Below are positions 34,309 to 43,337 of a stretch of 64,000 nt of DNA, piece by piece; positions within the stretch are counted from its first letter, which is position 1, and every line of letters begins with the position of its first letter. Source of the stretch: Bacteroidota bacterium (GTDB lineage Bacteria > Bacteroidota > Bacteroidia > 2-12-FULL-35-15); the NCBI GenBank assembly GCA_025963725.1, contig JAOQAE010000003.1, positions 1 through 64,000 of the forward strand, in the 5' to 3' direction. A program made the translations under genes and the position numbers. The notes under the pieces were generated by a model. That model saw nothing but the letters and a program-made list of their open reading frames with translations, made no database searches and was not told the DNA's origin.

Positions 34309-35256
34309 TTAGTGAGCCACTTCGAATTTTCCGCGGTTGATCACCATTTTATTGTTGTCGATCACCATGTAGGTATAAACACCTGCAGCGAATTGAGAAG
34401 TTTCAATGTCGGCGGTGTTCGCGTTCATATCAAAACTTCCGATCACTCTGCCTGTGATGTCCATTACCATTACAGCTTTTGCATCAACAGTAGATGTAAT
34501 TGCGATACGGCTGTTACCTGGATTTGGATAAGCTGTAACACTGCCTTTTGCCGCATCAATATCGTTGGTGCTTACAAATGCCGACCATGCAAGTGCATCT
34601 ACGTAGAAAGTGCTGCCGATCTGTGCACCATCATGCGCATATACGCTGGATGAAATAAACACCTGCTCGGAATCAGGCACAACGCCAGTAAATGCCGGCT
34701 TGTAGTTAACCATAATGCTGTTCATTGCATAAGCCGATGTGGCAGCGCCTGTTGCATATTTACCTGTGGCAACAGTGTCCCTGTGCGCAGGTGCTGTTGT
34801 ATTCCAGTGTGTAAGGTATACCAATACGAAAGCCGAATCACTTCCCACCGGCGTGTATTTCGACTGGAACGATAAAACGCCCGGCCTTGCAGCGAACGTG
34901 TAACCATAGGTAAAGCCCGGAGGCGATGTGTTGATCTTTCCAACACCAAGGATACCTGCTGTATCAAGATTTCCACCATAAGGGTTCGGGATAGTGGTTC
35001 CGCTGGCAATTTTCACGGTAGTGATCTTTGCCGCAGCAGCTCCTGCCGCAACGGATGATGTTTCCTTAAAAACCGATTGCGGGGTCCCTGTCACTGTGAG
35101 CGCATTTAAGCTGGCCCAGCCCGCAGGGTCCTGAACTGTGATAAATGGCGGAGCGATAGCAGCCCAGTTCTCGAAGCCGAGGTCGGGTGCAGTTTGAGCT
35201 TTGGCTGCAGTTGCCAAAAGAGCAAGTGCAGAGAATGAGAGTATAAGTTTTTTCAT
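34309..35256 (-). CDS. secreted protein with T9SS sorting domain
   Basis: The 315-residue product has a signal peptide (ending AKAQ). A beta-sandwich-like central domain begins DLGFENWAAIAPP...DPAGWASLNAL, a pattern also seen in putative carbohydrate-binding (PCMD-like) T9SS proteins. The type A sorting domain spans about 240-315 (VTAYPNPGNSRI, VMDITGRVIG, FAAGVYTYMV, NRGKFEVAH). Cargo function beyond binding cannot be assigned. It is first in a run of three cargo genes on this strand, each with its own terminator. Confidence 0.82.
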   Translation of the reverse strand: MKKLILSFSALALLATAAKAQTAPDLGFENWAAIAPPFITVQDPAGWASLNALTVTGTPQSVFKETSSVAAGAAAAKITTVKIASGTTIPNPYGGNLDTAGILGVGKINTSPPGFTYGYTFAARPGVLSFQSKYTPVGSDSAFVLVYLTHWNTTAPAHRDTVATGKYATGAATSAYAMNSIMVNYKPAFTGVVPDSEQVFISSSVYAHDGAQIGSTFYVDALAWSAFVSTNDIDAAKGSVTAYPNPGNSRIAITSTVDAKAVMVMDITGRVIGSFDMNANTADIETSQFAAGVYTYMVIDNNKMVINRGKFEVAH

Positions 35257-35281
35257 TTTTTAATGATTAATTCTGTTTAAA

Positions 35282-35314
35282 CAAATATAGGATATAATTC
35301 TTTTAAAAAACAAA
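35282..35314 (-). promoter_or_regulatory. promoter of the T9SS cargo gene at 34309-35256
   Basis: On the minus strand TTTG (complement of 35311-35314), 21 nt, then TATATTTG (complement of 35282-35289). It predicts a leader of about 20 nt. Confidence 0.65.
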
Positions 35315-35345
35315 AACACCCTGAATACTACAGGTGTTTTCGTTT
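35313..35345 (-). terminator. terminator after the T9SS cargo gene at 35363
   Basis: AAAACACC-CTG and CAGGTGTTTT form a stem with one bulge and a T-run on the minus strand. It overlaps the -33 box of the next cargo gene. Confidence 0.65.
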
Positions 35346-35362
35346 TATCTTTTTAATTTCAA

Positions 35363-36433
35363 TTATTTCGCAACCGAAAATTTACCTCGTGTAAGCACAG
35401 CCGCATCTTTACCGCTTACTACATAAGTGTAGGTACCGTTTGCGTATGCCGATGTATTGATCGTGGTAAGGTCGGATGTGATGCCGAAAGCGTCAACCTT
35501 TCTTCCGGTGATGTCAAAGATCTGAACCGATGCGGCCAGCCTGGAATCTACCATGAAATTCACAGCCTCCTGTGCAGGATTTGGATACACATCTACGCTC
35601 ATGGCGCTGGTGTATTCGTTGATGCCCACCGCAGGCAATGCCAGCAGCCATGTGGCACCGCTTACCGTCCCGAGGGAATCCAGGGTAAGCTCCACTAATG
35701 GAAAGCCGATCCCGTTTGACCACCATGAGTAGGAAACAGTAGAATCTGCGTTTGTGGAGATGTCATTCTGCCAGCCGCCAAGGATCGCGATGAATGCATC
35801 GGTAGTGTCGCGCTTAACAACGGTTTGTTTTGCGCGTAGTGCAGGATACGTACCCAATGGTGTGCTGATAGTTCCCCATGCATCATAAACAACCGTTTTG
35901 TTTGTTCTTCCGTGGGTCCTCAATGAATCGATCGGTGCGCCGATGCCCGGATCAACACCGAAATAGAATGTGGAATTTGTGCGGAAATTGCTTGTGAAAG
36001 CGCTGCTGTATGTTCCCGGCCAGTTGGCCAGCTTTTCAGCAGGCGTATTTACCTGGTTCACCTGGCTTGGGCCTCCGCCGAAGTCAGTCAGCGTGCCAGC
36101 TCCGAGGATCGTAGCGCTGGATGCGCTATTGTTGAGGTAGGCATACGTTTGCTGCCAGCCAAACCGCACGGCAATATTAGCTCCTGAAAATTTAGGATTT
36201 GGCGCAGTGGAATACGGGAAAAACGTAAGTGTATCTTCCCTGTCATTGCTTAATGCCGCCATATTCCAGGTCTGGCTGGTACCTGCGCTCCCGATAGAGA
36301 CGGTTGGCATGGTATCATTTGCCTGGCGGATCACTTTTGTTGGCGCTGCAATGTCCGCAGATGTTAATGTGATCTGGGCATTTGCAGCAACAACGCTTAA
36401 TCCGAAAAAAGAGATAAGTAAGGTTTTTTTCAT
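35363..36433 (-). CDS. secreted T9SS cargo protein, tandem paralogue 1
   Basis: The 356-residue product has a signal peptide (ANAQ), a beta-rich body and a type A sorting domain (VDVYPNPAQEAVNF, IFDITGRKVDAFG, YANGTYTYVV, TRGKFSVAK). It is clearly paralogous to the next gene (36587-37669): both open ITLTSADI/M after cleavage, share GSAGTSQTWNM, NPKFxGAN and AWGTIxTPLGT, and end alike. The conserved body may be a surface binding domain; no enzyme motif is seen. A near-consensus -7 element (GATATTTG on the minus strand) is at 36473-36480. Confidence 0.82.
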   Translation of the reverse strand: MKKTLLISFFGLSVVAANAQITLTSADIAAPTKVIRQANDTMPTVSIGSAGTSQTWNMAALSNDREDTLTFFPYSTAPNPKFSGANIAVRFGWQQTYAYLNNSASSATILGAGTLTDFGGGPSQVNQVNTPAEKLANWPGTYSSAFTSNFRTNSTFYFGVDPGIGAPIDSLRTHGRTNKTVVYDAWGTISTPLGTYPALRAKQTVVKRDTTDAFIAILGGWQNDISTNADSTVSYSWWSNGIGFPLVELTLDSLGTVSGATWLLALPAVGINEYTSAMSVDVYPNPAQEAVNFMVDSRLAASVQIFDITGRKVDAFGITSDLTTINTSAYANGTYTYVVSGKDAAVLTRGKFSVAK

Positions 36434-36536
36434 GTGCTTGGTTTAAATGGTTGAACAATATATTTATATAGACAAATATCGCTTTTATAAAGATAAATTA
36501 AATTCCCGGCTATGACAGCAAAATAAGACGCATAAA

Positions 36537-36565
36537 AAAAGCAGCCCCGGGACAGGGCTGCTTTT
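36537..36565 (-). terminator. terminator after the second tandem T9SS cargo gene
   Basis: An 11-bp perfect stem AAAAGCAGCCC/GGGCTGCTTTT with a 7-nt loop; T-rich on the minus strand. Confidence 0.8.
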
Positions 36566-36586
36566 GTATTAAATAAAAAGAAATGA

Positions 36587-37669
36587 CTATTTCGCCACGG
36601 AAAATTTACCGCGTGTTACTACCTGGGCGTCTTTTCCGATCACTACATAGGTGTAGATCCCGTTCGCATACGCTGAAGTGCTGATCGTTGAAAGATCGGA
36701 AGTGATCCCGAAAGCACCGATCTGCCTGCCTGTGATATCAAAGATCTGCACTGCTGCAGCTGCTTCTGAATCCACCATGAAATTCACCTGATCCTGTGCA
36801 GGATTAGGATATACATTTATTTCCAAAGCATTGGCGGTAAGCTCATTTACACCTACAGGCATTGGATAAGCTGATAACCAGGTGATCCCGGTAGGCATCA
36901 GGGTGGTATAATCAACGGTTGCCTGCGCTATAGGAAATCCTACAGAATTTGCCCACCATGTATAGCTTTTAGAGGAATCCTGACTAACCTGGGGAGGAAT
37001 AGCTGCGCCCGGGCCTGTTTGCCAGCCGCCTAATGCGCCAACGTAATATTCTGTTGTATCCCAGTTATGAGATACTTCCATAAAGCGAAGCGATGCAAAG
37101 GTTCCGAGTGGTGTTGTAATGGTACCCCATGCATCTGCTGTAGAGGTTTTCTGGATCCTTGAGCGCATCCTGATCGAATCAACGCCGCTTGCACCATAAT
37201 AGAAGGAAGCACTGTTAACATGGTTATCGGTAAATGATGTTCCGTATGTTGAAGGGTAAGGCATCAATGTTTCATACGGGGTACTCACCTGGTTTAACTG
37301 GGTTAAGCCGGCACCAAAATCCACCATAGCACCGATCCCAAGGCCTTTGAGCATGGAAGCGCTGTTGTTCATGTAATTATAGATCTGCTGGTAGCCGTAT
37401 TTAATAACGAGGTTGGCACCCGCGAACTTAGGGTTTGGCATTGCCGAATATGGCATTACGGTAAGGGTATCCTGCGAATTCATTCCGAGTGCGCTCATAT
37501 TCCAGGTCTGACTGGTACCCGCGCTGCCCATAGAGATCCCGGACACGGTGCTGTCATTTGCCTGCAGAAGCACATTTGACGGCGTTATCATATCGGCCGA
37601 TGTAAGTGTTATCTGGGCCTGCGCTGTAATTGCACCTGCCAGAGATAAAAAGAGTAAAGATTTTTTCAT
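36587..37669 (-). CDS. secreted T9SS cargo protein, tandem paralogue 2
   Basis: The 360-residue product has a signal peptide (AQAQ), the same body as the preceding paralogue and a near-identical C-terminal type A sorting domain (INVYPNPAQDQVNFMVDS, IFDITGRQIGAFG, YANGIYTYVV, TRGKFSVAK). The sorting domains are more alike than the bodies, consistent with duplication and then divergence of the exposed part. Function unknown; probably a released or surface-attached protein. Confidence 0.82.
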   Translation of the reverse strand: MKKSLLFLSLAGAITAQAQITLTSADMITPSNVLLQANDSTVSGISMGSAGTSQTWNMSALGMNSQDTLTVMPYSAMPNPKFAGANLVIKYGYQQIYNYMNNSASMLKGLGIGAMVDFGAGLTQLNQVSTPYETLMPYPSTYGTSFTDNHVNSASFYYGASGVDSIRMRSRIQKTSTADAWGTITTPLGTFASLRFMEVSHNWDTTEYYVGALGGWQTGPGAAIPPQVSQDSSKSYTWWANSVGFPIAQATVDYTTLMPTGITWLSAYPMPVGVNELTANALEINVYPNPAQDQVNFMVDSEAAAAVQIFDITGRQIGAFGITSDLSTISTSAYANGIYTYVVIGKDAQVVTRGKFSVAK

Positions 37670-37777
37670 GAGTTTGTTTTTTAGATGAATAAAAGATTTA
37701 ACGGGATAAAATTAAACTTTTCACCGACAATAACCGAGGCCCGGGATCAACAAAAACCTGAAAATCTTACTCTTTTT

Positions 37778-39625
37778 TTAAACAAACGACTGTAGATCGT
37801 GCAGCTTCTTGTAGGTGCCGTTCTTTGTGATCAGCCCGGCATGGGTGCCTCTTTCAATGATCACGCCTTTCTGCATCACAATGATCTCATCGGCATGCTG
37901 GATAGTGGAAAGCCTGTGGGCGATCACCACGGAAGTACGGTTCTGCATCAGCTTGTTAAGGGCATCCTGCACGAGGCGCTCGCTTTCGGTATCCAGCGCC
38001 GATGTGGCTTCATCGAGGATCAGGATCGGCGGGTTCTTGAGCACCGCGCGGGCAATGCTGATGCGCTGGCGCTGTCCGCCCGACATCTTCCCTCCCCTGT
38101 CGCCGATATTGGTTTGATAGCCCTGAGGCATCTGCATGATGAACTCATGCGCATTGGCGATCCTCGCCGCTTCCATCACCTGCTGTTCGGTTACATTGTC
38201 GATCCCGAAAGCAATGTTGTTATACACCGTATCATTGAACAGGATCGATTCCTGCGTTACAATTCCCATGAGCGAACGCAGGTCTTTCAGTCGCGTATCC
38301 TTAATTGAAATGCCATCGATAAGGATCTCTCCTTTTGTTGCATCGTAAAAGCGCGGAAGCATATCCGCAAGCGTGGTTTTACCCGAGCCTGACTGCCCTA
38401 CGAGCGCAATCGTTTTCCCTTTTGCGATCTTCAGGTTCACATTATCGAGCACCCATCCTATCTCGCCCTCGCGGTAGGCAAAGGATACATCGCGGTATTC
38501 GATCTCGTTCTCAAATTTTGTGATGGCCACAGGATTTGCAGCATCGCGGATGTTCACCTCCGCATTCAGGATCTTATCGATCCTTTCGGCTGAGGCAAGC
38601 CCTTTCTGCACATTGTAATAAGCCGTGGTAAATGCTTTTGCAGGAGGCAGGAGCTGCGAAAAAATAGCGAGGTAGGTGATCAGCAGGGAGCCGTTCATAG
38701 TAGGGTTTGTATCCAGCGCCAGCTTTCCGCCGAAATAGAGAATGGTGACCATTACCGTTACGCCAAGGAATTCGCTGAGCGGTGAAGCAAGGTCCACCTT
38801 GCGGTACATTTTCAGTGAGATGTTGGTGTATGCTTCATTTTCCGCCCTGAAGCGCCCGTTCATGTTCTTCTCAGCGTTAAAGCCTTTGATGATGCGGAGG
38901 CCGCCGAGTGTTTCCTCCATAATGGAGAGGATGAGTCCCATTTTTTCCTGACGTCTTGCAGAGGAGCGCCTGAGGCTTTTACCGATCCGGCCGATCATAA
39001 AGCCGCTGAGAGGAAGAAGTATAAAGGCGAATAAGGTAAGCTGCGGGCTCATCACCACCATCACCACTAAAAAGAAAACGATGGTAAAAGGCTCTCGGAA
39101 GATCATCTCCAGCGATTGCATCACGCTCCATTCGATCTCCTGCACATCAGTGGTCATGCGGCTGATAATGTCGCCCTTGCGCTCTTCTGAATAGTACGAC
39201 AGCGGCAGGTCCAGCACCTTTGTGTACATCTTGTTGCGCATATCGCGCACAACTCCGTTGCGGATCGGTGCGATGAAATACATCCCGAGGTAACGGAACA
39301 GGTTCTTCAGAAAAATATTGGTGATCACAAAGGCGCAGATCAGCACGAGGGCATGCACCTTACCTTCATCATGAATGGTTTTGGCAAGAAAATAATTGAC
39401 CGAATCGGTGAGGCCGGTTGCCGAAAAATGAAATACAGGCTTCCCCCCATCGATCGTTTTCTGCATGGCCGCTGCATCAGCCAGCAGGAGCACCTGCAGG
39501 AAGGGAAAAAGCATGGCAATGGAGAACAGGGAAAAAATGACGGAAAGGATATTGAAAAAAATGTTGAGGGCGCCATATTTCCAGTAACCTTTGACATAAC
39601 GCAGTACTCCGAAAAATTTTCTCAT
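37778..39625 (-). CDS. MsbA-like ABC exporter (fused permease-ATPase)
   Basis: The 615-residue half-transporter has six N-terminal transmembrane helices (about 20-330) and a C-terminal nucleotide-binding domain with Walker A GQSGSGKTT, signature MSGGQRQRISIARA, Walker B ILILDEATSALD and an H-loop in VIAHRLST. It would dimerise in the inner membrane and export lipid (lipid A core, as MsbA) or another hydrophobic substrate. Neighbours do not settle this. An extra loop in the first periplasmic part (about 45-80) is longer than in Escherichia coli MsbA. Confidence 0.88.
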   Translation of the reverse strand: MRKFFGVLRYVKGYWKYGALNIFFNILSVIFSLFSIAMLFPFLQVLLLADAAAMQKTIDGGKPVFHFSATGLTDSVNYFLAKTIHDEGKVHALVLICAFVITNIFLKNLFRYLGMYFIAPIRNGVVRDMRNKMYTKVLDLPLSYYSEERKGDIISRMTTDVQEIEWSVMQSLEMIFREPFTIVFFLVVMVVMSPQLTLFAFILLPLSGFMIGRIGKSLRRSSARRQEKMGLILSIMEETLGGLRIIKGFNAEKNMNGRFRAENEAYTNISLKMYRKVDLASPLSEFLGVTVMVTILYFGGKLALDTNPTMNGSLLITYLAIFSQLLPPAKAFTTAYYNVQKGLASAERIDKILNAEVNIRDAANPVAITKFENEIEYRDVSFAYREGEIGWVLDNVNLKIAKGKTIALVGQSGSGKTTLADMLPRFYDATKGEILIDGISIKDTRLKDLRSLMGIVTQESILFNDTVYNNIAFGIDNVTEQQVMEAARIANAHEFIMQMPQGYQTNIGDRGGKMSGGQRQRISIARAVLKNPPILILDEATSALDTESERLVQDALNKLMQNRTSVVIAHRLSTIQHADEIIVMQKGVIIERGTHAGLITKNGTYKKLHDLQSFV

Positions 39626-39689
39626 GTGTGTGTGGTATGCGAAATCTTCAAATTGCGATGTTCCGGCGGCATTTGATTAATTCGTGCGG

Positions 39690-39697
39690 CAAATATA
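39690..39697 (-). promoter_or_regulatory. -7 element of the ABC exporter gene
   Basis: TATATTTG on the minus strand, a perfect TAnnTTTG, about 65 nt before the ATG at 39625. It is divergent from rbfA. Confidence 0.5.
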
Positions 39698-39750
39698 CTG
39701 TTTATAGGCTTTAATTTGCTAATTTTACAGTTCTAAATAATGTTAATACA

Positions 39751-40089
39751 ATGGACTCACAAAGGCAGTTAAAGGTTTCAAGGCTGATACAAAAAGAGCT
39801 GGGGGAAATTTTCCAGAGGGAAACGAAGTTACTTTTCGGCAATGCGCTTATAACGGTTACACAGGTACGCGTGAGCCCCGACCTGAGCGTGGCGAAAGTA
39901 TATGTGAGCCTTTTCAATGTTCCGGATACAAAGGCGCTGCTCGACTCGATCAGGGCAAATACAAAGGAGATCCGCACCAAGCTGTCGGACCGCATTAAAA
40001 AGCAGGTGCGCATTATTCCCAACCTTACTTTCTTCCAGGACGATTCGCTTGATTATGCAATGCGGATTGAAGAGCTGCTTAAAAAATAG
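39751..40089 (+). CDS. rbfA: 30S ribosome-binding factor A
   Basis: RbfA helps mature the 16S rRNA 5' end in late 30S assembly. The 112-residue KH-like protein opens with SQRQLKVSRLIQKELGEIFQR, has the VRVSPDLSVAKVYVSLF strand pair, and ends IPNLTFFQDDSLDYAMRIEELL, all typical. The LolC/E-like permease follows on the same strand beyond a repeat element. Confidence 0.95.
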   Translation: MDSQRQLKVSRLIQKELGEIFQRETKLLFGNALITVTQVRVSPDLSVAKVYVSLFNVPDTKALLDSIRANTKEIRTKLSDRIKKQVRIIPNLTFFQDDSLDYAMRIEELLKK

Positions 40090-40096
40090 AATTGGC

Positions 40097-40183
40097 GTCA
40101 GTTCGAGTAGCGAGGTACGAGCGTATCGAGAACAAGCTTACCCACTTTCTCGATACTCTCCCTTTGGTCGAACTCGAAATGAC
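40097..40183. repeat. inverted-repeat element with GTCAGTTCGAG ends
   Basis: The left end GTCAGTTCGAGT and the right end ACTCGAAATGAC are imperfect complements, and an inner TATCGAGAA/TTCTCGATA dyad closes a hairpin. Related to the copies at 34055 and 41483. Confidence 0.65.
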
Positions 40184-40227
40184 CACGCACAGATCCGTAA
40201 ATTCGTAATTATTCGTAATCCGTACAC

Positions 40228-41433
40228 TTGAATTTTCCCTTTTTCATAGCAAAGCGTTACCTCATCTCGAAAAAATCGCATAACGCGATCAATATCATTT
40301 CCGGCATTTCCGTTGCCGGCGTTTGCATCGGCACCATGGCGCTGGTGATCGTGCTTTCCGCTTTCAACGGGCTTTCCGACCTTGTTGAATCCCTTTACAA
40401 TTCCTTCGATCCCGACATCCGCATCAGCGTAAAACAAGGCAAGACCTTTGATGCCGCGGCGCCAGAGCTTTCCGAGCTGAAGAAGCTGAAAGGCATCGCT
40501 TATTACAACGAAGTGGTGGAAGGCAATGCCCTGCTTAAATTCAATGAGAAGCAATGCGTTGCCACGATCAAAGGCGTAAGCGATCAGTTCGTGCACATGA
40601 GCGGCTTCGATACGCTGGTAAAGGACGGCAGGTTCGACATTTCAAAGAACAACATCATTATCGGCAAAGGCCTTGCGTATATTTTACAGACCGGGACTGA
40701 AGATTTTTTCAGCCCGCTTTCCGTATACGCCCCGAAGCGCGGCAATACCAGCAGCATCAACCCCGAAGACGGTCTCAATGAAATGAAGGTGTACATTGCG
40801 GGAGAGTTCACCATCAATGATGATTTCGATTACAGGTATGTGATCACGGATCTCGCGAAAGCAAGAACACTGCTCGATTACACCAACGAAGTAACTTCAA
40901 TAGAGCTTGCGCTGAAAAAGGGTGAAAATACAGCCGCCCTTAAGGAGGAAATAAGCAAGGTGCTCGGCGACAAATACCTCGTGGAAGACCGCGAGCAGCA
41001 GAATGCATTGCTTTATAAAACACTGCGCTCGGAAAAGCTCTGGACCTTCATCATTCTCTTCTTCATTCTCATCATCGCCACCTTTAATGTGATCGGCTCG
41101 CTCACGATGCTTATCATTGAAAAGAAAAAAGACATCACCATCCTGCACAACATGGGCGCCGACATCAGCCTGATCCGGAAGATCTTTTTAGTGGAAGGCA
41201 TGCTGATCACTTTTATAGGGGCATTTTCCGGGATGTTCCTCGGGGTGCTGATCTGCTGGCTTCAGCGCATGTTCTCGCTGGTGAAATTCGATAAGGGGTA
41301 CGTGGTGGAAGCTTACCCTGTTTCATTCCACATCAGCGATTTTATCGCGATCATTATCGCCGTGATGCTCATCGGACTTTTCGCCGCATGGTACCCTGTG
41401 AGGGTATTTACAAAAAAGCACCTCGCAGCTTAA
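40228..41433 (+). CDS. LolC/LolE-like ABC transporter permease (FtsX family)
   Basis: The 401-residue inner-membrane permease has the topology of the MacB/LolCE group: one N-terminal helix (about 18-45), a large periplasmic domain (about 46-265), then three C-terminal helices around 270-395 with the FtsX-type core. The opening FPFFIAKRYLISKKSHNAINIISGISV is characteristic of LolC/E proteins in Bacteroidota. The probable role is lipoprotein release toward the outer membrane. The start is TTG at 40228, which gives the conserved N-terminus; no ATG fits. No ATPase partner is adjacent. Confidence 0.87.
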   Translation: MNFPFFIAKRYLISKKSHNAINIISGISVAGVCIGTMALVIVLSAFNGLSDLVESLYNSFDPDIRISVKQGKTFDAAAPELSELKKLKGIAYYNEVVEGNALLKFNEKQCVATIKGVSDQFVHMSGFDTLVKDGRFDISKNNIIIGKGLAYILQTGTEDFFSPLSVYAPKRGNTSSINPEDGLNEMKVYIAGEFTINDDFDYRYVITDLAKARTLLDYTNEVTSIELALKKGENTAALKEEISKVLGDKYLVEDREQQNALLYKTLRSEKLWTFIILFFILIIATFNVIGSLTMLIIEKKKDITILHNMGADISLIRKIFLVEGMLITFIGAFSGMFLGVLICWLQRMFSLVKFDKGYVVEAYPVSFHISDFIAIIIAVMLIGLFAAWYPVRVFTKKHLAA

Positions 41434-41482
41434 TAGTGCGGATAGCGAATCAATACGAATTGCGAATCCTGGGTTGGAACTA

Positions 41483-41627
41483 GCGCTGTCAGTTCGAGCG
41501 AAGTCGAGAACGTGCGTAGGACTTGTCCTTCCGGATTATTTTACTAATATACAAATCGGATCGTCATTCGCGCTCGTTCTCGATACAGCCTTCCTAAAAA
41601 GGAAGTCCACTCGAACTGACGGCGCTT
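41483..41627. repeat. MITE-like element with 16-18 bp inverted ends
   Basis: Ends AGCGCTGTCAGTTCGAG (left) and the complement of CTCGAACTGACGGCGCT (right) enclose about 110 nt. The first 32 nt are identical to 34055-34086. It is intergenic between the permease and the HPP gene. Confidence 0.65.
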
Positions 41628-41636
41628 ACAATACCT

Positions 41637-42233
41637 TCAATCCTCCTCGTACCTTTTCAGGATCTTCTGCAGGAAAATATTCTTTGGCTTTTTATACGGG
41701 TAAAAACGGTGCTTCGGAATGTTGTTGAAGATGAGCGCTACAACCAGCAGGATCATCACGCCGCTGAACACGGGCGACAGCACATACAAATATCCCAATG
41801 CTTTTATCTTTTCCGAGCCGATGTTCGCGATCAGCGCAGTAGCGCCGCCGGGAGGATGCACCGTTTTGGTGATCTGCATCATTACGATGGCCGTGGAAAC
41901 CGCAAGGGCCGCGGAAAGCCAGAGCTCGCCCGGAATAAGCTTGTGCATGGTAACACCTACGATGGCGCTCACAAGGTGTCCGCCTACAAGGTTACGCGGC
42001 TGTGCCAGCGGGCTGTTGGTAGCACCGTAAATGAGCACTGCCGAGGCTCCGAATGAGCCGATCAGGAATAAATTATCGTTGAGTGTAAAATAGCGGGAGC
42101 TTATAAAGCCGATAATGCCGATGCCGAAAAAGCCGCCGAGAAAGGTCCAGAGAATATCTGTTTTGTCGATGATCGTTTCGCGGTAGATCACATACCTCGC
42201 AACACGGAAATTACGCCTGATCTTTGCTTTCAT
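41637..42233 (-). CDS. HPP-family membrane protein
   Basis: The 198-residue integral membrane protein has four hydrophobic segments and the family-defining KTVHPPGGATAL motif (His-Pro-Pro) in its second half. HPP proteins include nitrite and other anion carriers in chloroplasts and cyanobacteria; the substrate here is unknown. Its start codon overlaps the dihydrouridine synthase stop (ATGA), so the two are translationally coupled. Confidence 0.88.
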   Translation of the reverse strand: MKAKIRRNFRVARYVIYRETIIDKTDILWTFLGGFFGIGIIGFISSRYFTLNDNLFLIGSFGASAVLIYGATNSPLAQPRNLVGGHLVSAIVGVTMHKLIPGELWLSAALAVSTAIVMMQITKTVHPPGGATALIANIGSEKIKALGYLYVLSPVFSGVMILLVVALIFNNIPKHRFYPYKKPKNIFLQKILKRYEED

Positions 42234-43231
42234 ACGCTATGCGCGGGATCCAGTTCTGAATATTTATTCTGTACATCGTCGAGGATGCTGATGATCTCTT
42301 CGTAGGAATAGGTGGTCACCAGCTTCAGGCGGTATTCCTTGAAGTGCGGCATGCCCTTAAAGTAATTGGTGTAATGCCTGCGCATTTCCACGATCCCCGC
42401 ATGGCTGCTTTTCCAGCGCATGGAAAAATCGAGGTGCTCCTTGCATACCTTCACCCTGTCGGCAATGGTCGGCGCTGCCAGGTGCGTGCCGGTTCTCATA
42501 TAATGCTTGATCTCGTTAAAGATCCATGGATAGCCGATGCTTGCACGGCCGATCATAACCCCGTCGACGCCGTAGCGGTCCTTCATTATCTTTGCCTTTT
42601 CAGGGGAATCCACATCACCATTGCCGAAGATCGGGATCTTGATGCGGGGATTATTTTTGATCTCGCCGATGAGTGTCCAGTCGGCTTCACCCTTGTACAT
42701 CTGCGCACGCGTGCGGCCATGAATGCTCAACGCTTGTATGCCGATGTCCTGCAGGCGCTCCGCCACTTCCATCACGTTCTTGGTATTGTCGTCCCAGCCC
42801 AGGCGGGTTTTCACCGTTACCGGGCGGTTGGCGATCTTTACGATGGCGGAGGTCATTTCCACCATTTTCGGAATATCCTGCAACAGCGCGGCACCGGCAC
42901 CTTTGCAGGCCACTTGCTTTACCGGGCAGCCGTAGTTGATGTCGATGAGGTCGGGATTTGCATGGTCGGCAATGATGCCTGCTTCACGCATGGAATCAAT
43001 ATCGGAGCCGAACAGCTGAATGCCGATCGGCCGCTCGTACTCGAAAATATCCAGCTTCTGCACGCTTTTGGCGGCATCGCGGATCAGCCCTTCGGAGGAG
43101 ATGAACTCGGTGTACATAAGGTCGGCGCCGTTCTTTTTACAAACTGCGCGGAAAGGCGGATCGCTTACATCCTCCATGGGAGCAAGCAGCAATGGGAAAT
43201 CGCCTAATTCTATGTTACCTATTTTTACCAA
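42230..43231 (-). CDS. dusB: tRNA-dihydrouridine synthase (DusB type)
   Basis: This flavin-dependent enzyme reduces uridines in the tRNA D-loop. The 333-residue product has LAPMEDVSDPPFRAVCKKNGADLMYTE, the NYGCPVKQVACKGAGAALL block with the catalytic Cys, VKTRLGWDD, HGRTRAQMYKG and FGNGDVDSPEKA. Bacteroidota usually carry a DusB-like enzyme, so the symbol is by resemblance. It is upstream of and overlaps the HPP gene by 4 nt. It is divergent from the CPBP protease gene. Confidence 0.93.
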   Translation of the reverse strand: MVKIGNIELGDFPLLLAPMEDVSDPPFRAVCKKNGADLMYTEFISSEGLIRDAAKSVQKLDIFEYERPIGIQLFGSDIDSMREAGIIADHANPDLIDINYGCPVKQVACKGAGAALLQDIPKMVEMTSAIVKIANRPVTVKTRLGWDDNTKNVMEVAERLQDIGIQALSIHGRTRAQMYKGEADWTLIGEIKNNPRIKIPIFGNGDVDSPEKAKIMKDRYGVDGVMIGRASIGYPWIFNEIKHYMRTGTHLAAPTIADRVKVCKEHLDFSMRWKSSHAGIVEMRRHYTNYFKGMPHFKEYRLKLVTTYSYEEIISILDDVQNKYSELDPAHSV

Positions 43232-43337
43232 TTGTGATTTGTTGGATCTTTGAATGCAGAGTTACGGCTGCAATTCGTAAATTCGCCCATATTTTGTGTC
43301 GTACGGCCACAAAGGTACCAAAAAAAACGGAGGAAAC

